Below are positions 52,827 to 60,415 of a stretch of 64,000 nt of DNA, in pieces. The stretch is from the NCBI GenBank assembly GCA_902363555.1, contig CABJAM010000004.1, positions 313,778 through 377,777 of the forward strand. The letters are read 5' to 3'. This DNA comes from Lachnospiraceae bacterium (GTDB lineage: Bacteria > Bacillota > Clostridia > Lachnospirales > Lachnospiraceae). A program made the translations under genes and the position numbers. How positions within the stretch are numbered: position 1 is the first letter of the stretch; each line of letters begins with the position of its first letter. The notes beneath the pieces were generated by a model, which saw only the letters and a list, made by a program, of their open reading frames with translations, was not told the DNA's origin and did no database searches.

Positions 52827-53078
52827 ATGGCAAAGAACAAAATTGAACGCATTGATCAGGAGATTACAAAGGTCCGCGAGAAGATCGCAGAGTATCAGGA
52901 AAAGCTCAAAGCGCTGGAAGCACAGAAAACCGAGGCAGAAAATCTGGAGATCGTCCAGATGGTGCGTGCCCTGCGTATGACCCCGACCCAGCTGAGCGCC
53001 ATGCTGTCAGGCCGCACAGTTCCCGGCAGTATGGGGGATGACAACAACGAACAGGAGGAAAACGGCTATGAGGAATAA
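52827..53078 (+). CDS. DUF4315-family coiled-coil protein
   Basis: 83 aa. Residues 5-45 form a charged coiled coil (RIDQEITKVREKIAEYQEKLKALEAQK), then MVRALRMTPTQLSAMLSG, typical of DUF4315 proteins of ICEs. Possibly a small DNA- or protein-binding accessory. It overlaps the next gene by 11 bases. Confidence 0.85.
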   Translation: MAKNKIERIDQEITKVREKIAEYQEKLKALEAQKTEAENLEIVQMVRALRMTPTQLSAMLSGRTVPGSMGDDNNEQEENGYEE

Positions 53079-53820
53079 ACGATTGCTCCAAACACTTTCC
53101 GCCATTTGCCTGACGCTGGTTCTGGCATCGGGCTTTACCGTTCCCGCTTTTGCCCAGGGCGCAGCGCCGCCCCCGGCAGAGGATGCCACCAATGACAGCA
53201 ATGTGGTGGTGGAAGAAACCGAAGAAGCACCGCCGCTGACCCCGGAGGGCAATGCCGCTCTGGTGGATGATTTTGGGGGTAACAAGCAGCTCATCACCGT
53301 TACTACTAAGGCGGGCAATTATTTTTACATCCTGATTGACAGAGCCAATGAGGACAAAAAGACCGCCGTTCACTTTCTGAATCAGGTGGACGATGCAGAC
53401 CTTGCTGCGCTGATGGAAGATGGAAAACCCAAAGAGGAGCCGCCTGCGGTATGCAGCTGTTCAACAAAATGTGAAGCAGGGGCAGTCAATACGGCCTGCC
53501 CGGTCTGCGCAACTGATAAGAGTAAATGTACGGGCAAAGCACCGGAACCTCCGGCAGAAACACCGGAGCCGGAAAAGGAGAAGCCTGCCGGACTGAACCC
53601 AGCTGCCCTGATCCTTCTGCTGGCTCTGCTGGGCGGCGGTGGCGTATTTGCCTGCATGAAGCTCATTAAGAATAAGCCTAAGACCAAGGGCAATGACAGT
53701 CTGGACGATTATGATTATGGCGAGGAAGATTCCGAGGAATGGGAAACCGAGGATGAGGAGTCGGACGAGCCGGATGCTGATGGGGGCAGCACAGAAGATG
53801 ACGAGGACAGCGTGAAATGA
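53068..53820 (+). CDS. DUF4366-family surface protein
   Basis: 250 aa from ATG 53068 (ACAGGAGGAAAACGGCT). Signal peptide to about residue 30 (VPAFAQG), extracellular domain with GNKQLITVTTKAGNYFYILIDR, a Cys-rich stretch (CSCSTKC...CPVCATDKSKC), Pro/Glu linker, membrane segment at about 177-198, and a very acidic cytoplasmic tail. Matches DUF4366 (CD1107-like) proteins of these T4SS modules. Likely structural part of the mating channel. Confidence 0.88.
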   Translation: MRNKRLLQTLSAICLTLVLASGFTVPAFAQGAAPPPAEDATNDSNVVVEETEEAPPLTPEGNAALVDDFGGNKQLITVTTKAGNYFYILIDRANEDKKTAVHFLNQVDDADLAALMEDGKPKEEPPAVCSCSTKCEAGAVNTACPVCATDKSKCTGKAPEPPAETPEPEKEKPAGLNPAALILLLALLGGGGVFACMKLIKNKPKTKGNDSLDDYDYGEEDSEEWETEDEESDEPDADGGSTEDDEDSVK

Positions 53821-54020
53821 CCCGTTTCACAGACAGTCCCTATGAACGCATGATGACACGCAGGCCGGAGGGCGGGAAGAAAACTTCCCGTCCTCCTTCT
53901 TTACCCCCAAGCCACCCCTGTTATGGCTGCGGAAATTATGGAAGCCCCTGCGTAGGTGTCTGCCACCGGGAAATGTCCCGATGGCTCAAGGAGAGGAGGA
54001 ACCATCATGGCTCAGTATAA
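53817..54020 (+). CDS. Small Cys-containing ICE protein
   Basis: 67 aa; ATG overlaps the previous stop by four bases and the end overlaps topB by 14. Basic, with CYGCGNYGSPCVGVC that might bind zinc. Its placement between DUF4366 and topB genes favours a real gene, though the function is unknown. Confidence 0.6.
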   Translation: MTRFTDSPYERMMTRRPEGGKKTSRPPSLPPSHPCYGCGNYGSPCVGVCHREMSRWLKERRNHHGSV

Positions 54021-54323
54021 ATTAGTGATTGCTGAAAAACCATCCGTTGCCCAGAGTCTGGCTGCGGTGATCGGTGCATCTGCCCGTAAGGACGGGTATC
54101 TGGAGGGAAACGGCTGGCGTGTCAGCTGGTGCGTGGGCCATCTGGCCGGTCTTGCGGATGCAGACAGCTATGACCCCAAGTACGCCAAATGGCGATATGA
54201 TGACCTACCGATTCTGCCGGAACATTGGCAGATGGTGGTGGGAAAGGATAAGAAAAAGCAGTTTGATATTCTCAAAAAGCTGATGAATGCCCCGGATGTA
54301 ACCGAGGTAGTGAATGCCTGCGA
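54007..54323 (+). pseudogene. topB: DNA topoisomerase III (TopB), 5' part, interrupted
   Basis: First 105 codons plus two bases: toprim domain start QYKLVIAEKPSVAQSLAAVIG and up to VVNACD. The frame is broken in the conserved ACDAGREGE motif by a 7.77-kb transposon and stops at 54333. Excision at the GA dinucleotide joins 54323 to 62094 and gives NACDAGREGELIF with 702 aa in total. In the integrated state it is non-functional. Confidence 0.92.
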
Positions 54324-54334
54324 TGTTGGATAGT

Positions 54335-54585
54335 GCGTAGGGGCGACAAACAAATACAAATAAAAAAAGGGACTTCCTCAATCCTTAAAAGGCTATGACA
54401 GTAACGGTTATAGTCTTTTTTCATGCGGTAATTACCGTATGAAATGAACTCCTATTCCCCAAGCGGAGAAATACCCAACAAGGATATTCCGCAATTCAAA
54501 CTCCCGACAAGTAACGAGAAAAAATCATATATAAGCACCGAAAACAATCAATCATATCAATCCATATCACAGGAGGGCAAAGATC
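54335..54585. other. Left-end non-coding region of the transposon
   Basis: Contains a terminator-like hairpin GGCTATGAC...GTTATAGTC followed by T6 (about 54398-54421) and a palindrome CATGCGGTAATTACCGTATG (54422-54441). No gene. It may carry leader/attenuation control for the first transposon gene. Confidence 0.5.
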
Positions 54586-55194
54586 ATGAATAAAAAGCAG
54601 GAACAACAGATTTTGGACTATTACAGTACCGCCGACAAATATATCCGTAGCAAGACACACTCCAATGCGCATCAGATTGTATTTACCAAAGAGAATGACA
54701 AATACCAGTGGCTTGTGTTGGAACAGAAAAGTCAGTGTGAAGTTGAGGTAAGGCAGACCGACAGTCATGGAACAATCACAGCGAGGGATAATTACGAACT
54801 GACAAGAAATATCCCTAAATGTGTGGGAGTGGAGCGTTTATGTGAGGGCGCAAATTTTCAGATACCTTTTAACGCTGATGAAATCAACTTAATCTATCAG
54901 TTTGGGGAACAGAGCAAAGCGGAAACGTGCGCCAGTCTGTCCGCTATTCTTCCGCAGATAAAGGACAGTGACACAAAGCAGATAGTAAGCGGCACAGTGA
55001 AGAAATTAAATGCCCTGTCAGAAAAAACGTGTGCGGAACTGACTGCCACCACCAAAAGACGGAAACTGACCGAGCGTGACCAATCCATAAAGACAAGGTT
55101 AGCCAAAGCAAAGGAACAGGCGAAACAGCCGACATTTGCCGAGGGAAAACAGTACAGAACCCACAGCAAGGGAAAGGGGGGGATGGCACTATGA
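54586..55194 (+). CDS. Transposon protein of unknown function
   Basis: 202 aa, RBS ACAGGAGGGCAAAGATC. N-terminal part with beta strands (QWLVLEQKSQCEVEVRQTDSHGTIT), C-terminal basic helical tail (TTKRRKLTERDQSIKTRLAKAKEQAKQ). Overlaps the following small gene by four bases. Not recognised; a DNA- or relaxosome-related role would fit the basic tail. Confidence 0.7.
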   Translation: MNKKQEQQILDYYSTADKYIRSKTHSNAHQIVFTKENDKYQWLVLEQKSQCEVEVRQTDSHGTITARDNYELTRNIPKCVGVERLCEGANFQIPFNADEINLIYQFGEQSKAETCASLSAILPQIKDSDTKQIVSGTVKKLNALSEKTCAELTATTKRRKLTERDQSIKTRLAKAKEQAKQPTFAEGKQYRTHSKGKGGMAL

Positions 55195-55472
55195 AACTTT
55201 CACGATATGAGCAGGAAACGATTGTCAATTACAATGCAGGAGAACAGACTGCCACCCTCTACACAAGGGATAAGGCGGTCATGCGGAAACTTGACACGCT
55301 TGTTGTTGATTTTCCCGACACATACAAGTTGACAGGGCAGGACGAGGTATCTAAGACCTATTCTTTTCTGAAGTCATACGTCTGCTACCGCAAGCCGAGG
55401 GCGGTCAGTACCGAGCAGAGGGAACGGGCAAGGCAGATGATGATTGCAAAGAATAGGGCAAAGGAAGTTTAA
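55191..55472 (+). CDS. Small transposon protein, paralogue of the gene after topB
   Basis: 93 aa: KLSRYEQETIVNYNAGEQTATLYTRDKAVMRKLDTLV. The pattern is shared with the partial protein at 63882 (KLSLAERETILLYNQAEPMAEVYTHDPRLMEKLELL), so guest transposon and host ICE each carry one family member. The function is unknown; the family is common on such elements. Confidence 0.75.
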   Translation: MKLSRYEQETIVNYNAGEQTATLYTRDKAVMRKLDTLVVDFPDTYKLTGQDEVSKTYSFLKSYVCYRKPRAVSTEQRERARQMMIAKNRAKEV

Positions 55473-55572
55473 GCAAAATTTAATGGAATTGTGTGGGTGT
55501 TTGTGATAAAATAATGGAATTGAACAATTGAATAAATTAGGATTTATTCAATTAGATTGGAGGAGTAATCAA

Positions 55573-56088
55573 ATGATTATTTTGGTATCAGGAGCATCTC
55601 ATACAGGTAAGACAGTACTTGCTCAAAAACTACTTGAAAAATATAAATACCCTTATTTATGCATAGACCATTTAAAAATGGGGTTGATTCGTAGTGGGAA
55701 TACTATACTTACCCCTGTTAGTGATGAAAAAGCACTAACGGATTATTTATGGCCTATTGTGTCTGAAATGATAAAAACAGCTATTGAGAATGAGCAGAAT
55801 CTTATTGTAGAAGGATGTTATATTCCTTTTGAGTGGTCGAAAGATTTTGGAACGGAGTATTTGAAAAATATAAAATATTATTGCTTAGTTATGAGCAATA
55901 AATATATTATGAATCATTTTGGTGATATAAAAAAGTATGCAAGTATTGTGGAAAATAGAATGGATGATGAGAGCTGTACGATAGAAACAGTACTCCGAGA
56001 TAATGCCAAAATATTAGAACAGTGTCAAATTTACAAGGTTAACTATCTTCTTATTGATGATGAATATCAAGTTGACATTGAACTATAA
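55573..56088 (+). CDS. P-loop kinase-like protein next to ANT(6)
   Basis: 171 aa from ATG 55573 (TTGGAGGAGTAATCAA upstream; the frame opens at 55528 without a site). Walker A ILVSGASHTGKTVLAQ at the N-terminus, CIDHLKMG, IVEGCYIP as a Walker B-like strand, and an ENRMDD region like the LID of nucleotide or small-molecule kinases. Strongly AT-rich like the next gene, 20 bases away, so both were probably acquired together. It could phosphorylate a small molecule; a role in antibiotic resistance is only conjecture. Confidence 0.75.
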   Translation: MIILVSGASHTGKTVLAQKLLEKYKYPYLCIDHLKMGLIRSGNTILTPVSDEKALTDYLWPIVSEMIKTAIENEQNLIVEGCYIPFEWSKDFGTEYLKNIKYYCLVMSNKYIMNHFGDIKKYASIVENRMDDESCTIETVLRDNAKILEQCQIYKVNYLLIDDEYQVDIEL

Positions 56089-56108
56089 ATTGTAGGGAGG
56101 GAATGAAA

Positions 56109-56975
56109 ATGCGCACAGAGGCAGAAATGATATCTTTGATAAAAGATATTGCTTTTAAGGAAGAAAATATTAGGGCTGCATATATTGAAGGCTCTCGTAC
56201 AAATCCAAATGCTCCAAAGGATATTTTTCAAGATTATGATATTGTGTATATTGTAACAACTACAAAACCATTTCGTGAAGACAAGGAATGGATAAATAAT
56301 TTTGGCAAGATTTTGTACATGCATTATCCCGAGGATAATGTGTTTTATCCATCGGATGTAGAGAATTGTTATGGTTGGCAGATACAATTTGCAGATGGAA
56401 ATAGGATGGACTTACATGTATGTACCAAAGAAAATGCTCTTGCAAATCTTGAATTGTATCAAATATTAGTGGATAAAGATGGCATTGTGCCATATCCACA
56501 AGAAACCACGGATGAAAGATACTGGGTCAAAGAGCCTAGGGAAATTGAATTTAAATGTACTTGTTCAGATTTTTGGTGGTGCTTGAATAATGTGGCAAAA
56601 GGATTATGGCGTAATGAACTTCCTTATGCTATGGATGTGATAAATTTCGTCTTGAGACCGCATTTAAAACGTCTGTTAGAATGGAAAATGGGTATAGAAA
56701 ATAATTTTTCTGTTAGTGCAGGAAAGTCCGGTAAATATTTCAAAAAATATTTACCGAAAGAAACGTATAGACAATTTCTTGCAACATACTCCATCGCAGA
56801 AATTGAATCAATATGGAATTCTGTTTTTGAAATGTGTGATTTATTTCAAAGTACGGCGGTAGAACTTAGTAAAAAACAGAAATTTGTATATGATTTTGAA
56901 CAAGCGGAAAATAGCTTGAGTTTTTTGCATCATGTAAGGAAACTACCAGCTAATGCAAAAGAAATATATCCATAA
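56109..56975 (+). CDS. aadE: Aminoglycoside 6-adenylyltransferase, ANT(6)-I family
   Basis: 288 aa (ATG 56109, nine bases after GGGAGG; ATG 56103 is too close). Transfers AMP to position 6 of streptomycin, giving resistance. Nucleotidyltransferase motif GSRTNPNAPKDIFQDYDIVY with the metal-binding Asp pair near residues 40-42, then NRMDLHVCTKE for the third Asp. C-terminal helical domain includes SDFWWCLNNVAKGLWRNELPYAMD, conserved in ANT(6). Full length and uninterrupted. AT-rich. A terminator follows at 57046. Confidence 0.93.
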   Translation: MRTEAEMISLIKDIAFKEENIRAAYIEGSRTNPNAPKDIFQDYDIVYIVTTTKPFREDKEWINNFGKILYMHYPEDNVFYPSDVENCYGWQIQFADGNRMDLHVCTKENALANLELYQILVDKDGIVPYPQETTDERYWVKEPREIEFKCTCSDFWWCLNNVAKGLWRNELPYAMDVINFVLRPHLKRLLEWKMGIENNFSVSAGKSGKYFKKYLPKETYRQFLATYSIAEIESIWNSVFEMCDLFQSTAVELSKKQKFVYDFEQAENSLSFLHHVRKLPANAKEIYP

Positions 56976-57045
56976 TTTTACTCAAGGAATTCCAATTTGT
57001 CGGGGAAAAATTAAGAAATAAAAAAATTGAATATTGTTTACCTTT

Positions 57046-57086
57046 AGGTAGCGATTATCTTAACAGACAATCAGCTACCTTTTTTA
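57046..57086 (+). terminator. Terminator after the ANT(6) gene
   Basis: AGGTAGC (57046-57052) / GCTACCT (57074-57080) with inner GATT/AATC pairing and T6. Confidence 0.85.
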
Positions 57087-57131
57087 ATTTCAGAAACTAA
57101 TAACACAGCACAGAAAGAACGAGGTATCAAG

Positions 57132-57473
57132 ATGATCGAGAGCAAAAATGACACAAGTAAAAACTTAGAAAAGGCATTGCAGGCATTGAAACAGGCGCAA
57201 CAACGTGTAGCCAATGAAAAGAAAAAACAGAACGAGAAGAAACGCAAAGCCGAGAACCACCACAAATACATCATGGGCGGTATCATTGTGAAGAATTTCC
57301 CCGACTGCTACCGCTATGACGAGGACGAGTTAAACCGTATCTTGTCGGTTGCCTTGCAGACAAGGGAGTGTCAGCAGATTATCTCAAAAATTAAGGCAGA
57401 AAGCAGAGAAACCACTTCCCCACAATCCACTCTTATCAATGCCGAAAATGAAAGCGAGGGCGGTACGGAATGA
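57132..57473 (+). CDS. DUF3847-like mobilization accessory protein
   Basis: 113 aa. N-terminal coiled coil rich in Lys/Gln (EKALQALKQAQQRVANEKKKQNEKKRKAEN), then HHKYIMGGIIVKNFPDCYRYDEDELNRILSVAL. This matches the DUF3847/MobC-like small proteins directly upstream of MobA/MobL relaxases on Tn4451-like elements. Probably helps bind oriT, which may lie in the following 300 bases. Confidence 0.8.
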   Translation: MIESKNDTSKNLEKALQALKQAQQRVANEKKKQNEKKRKAENHHKYIMGGIIVKNFPDCYRYDEDELNRILSVALQTRECQQIISKIKAESRETTSPQSTLINAENESEGGTE

Positions 57474-57510
57474 GAAAGGCGAGGACACTGGAAAGCCGAG
57501 GTAACGTATC

Positions 57511-57562
57511 CACCCTGTTTACAGGGTGCGCACAGATATACCACCAGAGGTGGTATGTGCGC
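57511..57562. other. Candidate oriT: two adjacent inverted repeats before the relaxase gene
   Basis: CACCCTG/CAGGGTG (57511-57528) abuts a larger interrupted inverted repeat GCGCACA..TACCACC / GGTGGTA..TGTGCGC (57528-57562). It lies in the 306-base gap between the mobilization accessory and relaxase genes, where oriT sits in related elements. The rest of the gap holds no gene. Confidence 0.55.
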
Positions 57563-57779
57563 TCTCCGAGGGGCAAGTTTCACTTGCATGGACTCCTGCG
57601 GAGGGCATTGTCTGTCTTGCGACAGCCAAAAGGGGAAACGACAATTCCCCTTCGCAAGCTGCGCTTGCTACCCTTTAGTGAACTTTGCGTTCAGACAAAA
57701 GCCAAAGTGCGGCTTTTATCTGCCCACAAAGTCTATGGGTGCGCCCCACTACTCTATTGGCAGAATGTAGGTGTTGCGT

Positions 57780-59357
57780 ATGGGTAATGTCACGAAACAG
57801 GCAAGCACACGTTTCTCCATAGTCAAGCGAAGCAAGGGGCAGTCGGCAGTTGAGAAAGCGTCATACATAAGCAGGAGTATTCTTGTCAGCGAATATGACG
57901 GGCAGACCTACCGTCCGAAATACCATGAGGATTTAGTCCACAGCGAAATCACTCTCCCACCCAACGCACCCAAAGAATACGCAGACCGAGCCACTTTATG
58001 GAACTCTGTTGAACTGTCAGAGAAAGGACAGAAATCACAGCTTGCGAGAATGTTAAAAGCGTCACTTCCCAACGAATGGAGTTATGAACTTGCGGAGGAA
58101 GTCGTGAGGGATTATGTGCAGAGGAATTTTGTTGATAAGGGAATGTGTGCGGATTGGGCAATCCATGACAGCGAGAACGATAAAGGACAGCGCAATCTCC
58201 ATATCCATGTTTTACTCACAATGCGCCCTCTCACTGAAAACGGGGAATGGGGAGCAAAACAAAAGAAGATTTATGACCTTGACGAAAACGGCGAAAAGAT
58301 ACCAGTGATTGATAAAAAGACAGGTCAGCAGAAAGTTGACAAGCGGAACAGGAAACAATGGAAATGCCACACCGCCGACAGCACCGACTGGAACAGTAAA
58401 GAAAACGCTAAAATGTGGCGCAAGGATTTAGCCGACACAATCAATGCCGCCAATGAGCAGTTAGGGATTGCGGTACATTGGGAACACCGTTCTTTTAAGG
58501 AACAGGGAATTGACCGAGAGCCGACTATCCATATTGGGGCAGTTGCCAACGCTTTAGAGCGTAAGGGCATACAGACCGAGAGGGGCAACATCAATCGGGA
58601 AATCATAAGGCATAACATTCTGTTGGAACAGGCGAAAGAAATGCTCATGCTTGCCAAGCAGGAACTTCACAGCGCACAGTATGCCAAGATTAAGAATACA
58701 GCGGTCAGCGTGAAGAATGAAGTCATGGAAATGATTGCAAAAGTGAGGGAGCGCAAAGACAGATTAGACTTGCCGATTGTCAGCGGAAAACACCTAAGAA
58801 GAATATCCGACAGAACCGCATTGCAGTCAGCCGACAATGCGGAGAAATTCATCACAACAAGGAAGATAGACAGCTTTGAGAGCCTTGCGAAATTCACAGC
58901 AGATAAGGAACAGAGATACCAACAGCTTGAAACGGTACATCTTTCAAATGGGCAGAAACTAAACCGATTAAAAGAACTGTCAAAAATGTACGCCCTCTTT
59001 GCGCCAATCCAAGCCACCTATAAGGAGAGCCAGTCACTCAAAGGATTTGCGAAAATGAAATACGATAAGGAGCATAAGGACAGCTTATCGAAGTACCCCG
59101 AATTAAAGGAGCGTATGCAGAGCCTTTTACAGAATGGCGAGAAGATAACGCCGAAACAGTGGAAAGCCGAGATACAGTCTTTACAATCCGAATATGACAG
59201 TATTGGCAAAGAGCAGACCAAGACCACCACAGAATTAGCTTATGCCGAAGTTATCAGCTATAACAAAAAGAACCTTGATAGGGAGCTTCAGAACGAGAGC
59301 CGACAGCATAACAGGCAACAGAACAAAGCGAAACGGAGGGAGGAAGAAATTCAATGA
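57780..59357 (+). CDS. mobL: MobA/MobL-family relaxase
   Basis: 525 aa from ATG 57780 (TTG 57771 in frame also possible; weak ribosome-binding site GTAGGTG). Relaxase domain: ASYISRSILVSEYDGQTYRP, metal-binding NLHIHVLLTMRPL (HIH), and WREDLADTINAANEQLGI-like stretch with HRSFKEQGIDREPTIHIG. Long helical C-terminus. It nicks oriT and leads the strand through a conjugation channel, here possibly that of the host ICE. Confidence 0.93.
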   Translation: MGNVTKQASTRFSIVKRSKGQSAVEKASYISRSILVSEYDGQTYRPKYHEDLVHSEITLPPNAPKEYADRATLWNSVELSEKGQKSQLARMLKASLPNEWSYELAEEVVRDYVQRNFVDKGMCADWAIHDSENDKGQRNLHIHVLLTMRPLTENGEWGAKQKKIYDLDENGEKIPVIDKKTGQQKVDKRNRKQWKCHTADSTDWNSKENAKMWRKDLADTINAANEQLGIAVHWEHRSFKEQGIDREPTIHIGAVANALERKGIQTERGNINREIIRHNILLEQAKEMLMLAKQELHSAQYAKIKNTAVSVKNEVMEMIAKVRERKDRLDLPIVSGKHLRRISDRTALQSADNAEKFITTRKIDSFESLAKFTADKEQRYQQLETVHLSNGQKLNRLKELSKMYALFAPIQATYKESQSLKGFAKMKYDKEHKDSLSKYPELKERMQSLLQNGEKITPKQWKAEIQSLQSEYDSIGKEQTKTTTELAYAEVISYNKKNLDRELQNESRQHNRQQNKAKRREEEIQ

Positions 59358-59431
59358 ATATTTAATAGAAATATACTTGTTATTGTGGTATTATTGTGAC
59401 TGAACAAATTTGTAAGGTTAAGGAGTATTCA

Positions 59432-60067
59432 ATGAAATCAGAAGTATTTTATAAAACCATGTCAAAGTTCTATGATTTAGTAGATATTATCTATTTTAGA
59501 AATTATAAAAATAGTCCGAGAAAAGTTGTACTTGAAACAATAGAAAATGGCGACAGCGTTTTGGATTTGTGTACTGGTACGGCGACAAATGCCTTAAAAA
59601 TAGCAAAGGCAAATGCTCAGTCAAAAGTGATAGGGATTGACTTATCAAAGGATATGCTAGAGATTGCAAGGGAAAAAGCACATAAGGCAGACATATCAAA
59701 TATAAAATTGTACTGCATGGACGCAACAAAATTGAAATTCAAAGACAAATGTTTTGATAAAATACTGTTGTCATTGGTCTTGCATGAAATAGATGATGAT
59801 TTAGCCGAGGGCATTATCATTGAAGCAAAAAGAGTATTAAAAGATTATGGCGAAATAATCATAACCGAATGGGAAAGAAGCAAAAAATGGTTTAATAAAA
59901 TATTATTTTTACCAATTGAAGTTTTAGAGCCAAAACCTTATAAATCATTTATAAATAAAGACTTAAAAACCTATTTTGAAAAATATGGTCTAACAGTGAA
60001 GTCTGAAAAACATTGCGATTATTCAAAAGTCTTAATACTCAAAAAAATAAATTATTCAAGAGAATAG
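59432..60067 (+). CDS. Class I SAM-dependent methyltransferase
   Basis: 211 aa from ATG 59432 (GGTTAAGGAGTATTCA). Motif I VLDLCTGTATNALKIAK near residue 44, acidic loop GIDLSKDMLEIA, YCMDATKLKF, and post-motif LVLHEIDDD: the UbiE/MenG-like methyltransferase fold. Very AT-rich (Lys/Ile-rich), unlike neighbours. The substrate is unknown; it is not an Erm-type rRNA dimethylase by its motifs. Carried as cargo between the relaxase and recombinase genes. Confidence 0.85.
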   Translation: MKSEVFYKTMSKFYDLVDIIYFRNYKNSPRKVVLETIENGDSVLDLCTGTATNALKIAKANAQSKVIGIDLSKDMLEIAREKAHKADISNIKLYCMDATKLKFKDKCFDKILLSLVLHEIDDDLAEGIIIEAKRVLKDYGEIIITEWERSKKWFNKILFLPIEVLEPKPYKSFINKDLKTYFEKYGLTVKSEKHCDYSKVLILKKINYSRE

Positions 60068-60118
60068 ATTGCATAGTGTAAATTACAACAATCACAATAA
60101 AATAGTTGCACAGCGTCA

Positions 60119-60153
60119 GAGCGTATAGAAATCAGTCTATGCGCTCTATTTTT
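60119..60153 (+). terminator. Hairpin terminator/attenuator before tnpW
   Basis: GAGCGTATAGA (60119-60129) pairs with TCTATGCGCTC (60136-60146), then TATTTTTA. Confidence 0.75.
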
Positions 60154-60171
60154 ATGTAAAGGAGCAGATTT

Positions 60172-60345
60172 ATGAGCAAAGACAGCAACACAGGGCATAG
60201 AGCCACCCGACAGCACCCACCCACAAAAATCATCGTGGAAAGGCACTATGTAGGCACTGAAAAAATGGAAACGGTATTCAAGCGGATAGCCGAGGAACAA
60301 ATAACAAAAAGGGTTAAGGAGATAGCTGAAAACAGCGCAAATTAG
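60172..60345 (+). CDS. tnpW: TnpW-like small transposon protein
   Basis: 57 aa, RBS AAAGGAGCAGATTT. Sequence includes HPPTKIIVERHYVGTEKMETVFKRIAEEQI and a basic helical tail; this matches the small TnpW-type proteins encoded just before large serine recombinases. The exact role is unknown. Confidence 0.7.
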   Translation: MSKDSNTGHRATRQHPPTKIIVERHYVGTEKMETVFKRIAEEQITKRVKEIAENSAN

Positions 60346-60348
60346 CAC

Positions 60349-60377
60349 TGGAAACGGAAAAGGGAATATAGTATAAT
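60349..60377 (+). promoter_or_regulatory. Possible promoter of the recombinase gene
   Basis: Perfect TATAAT at 60372-60377 with a weak TGGAAA at 60349-60354 (17-bp spacer). Confidence 0.4.
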
Positions 60378-60415
60378 AGGAATTGAGGAAGTCCCTTTTC
60401 ATTAAGGAGGACGAC

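Noticed and set aside
57470..57787. 105-codon frame between the DUF3847-like and relaxase genes
   Set aside because: It covers the oriT-like inverted repeats, has no conserved protein pattern and overlaps the relaxase start.
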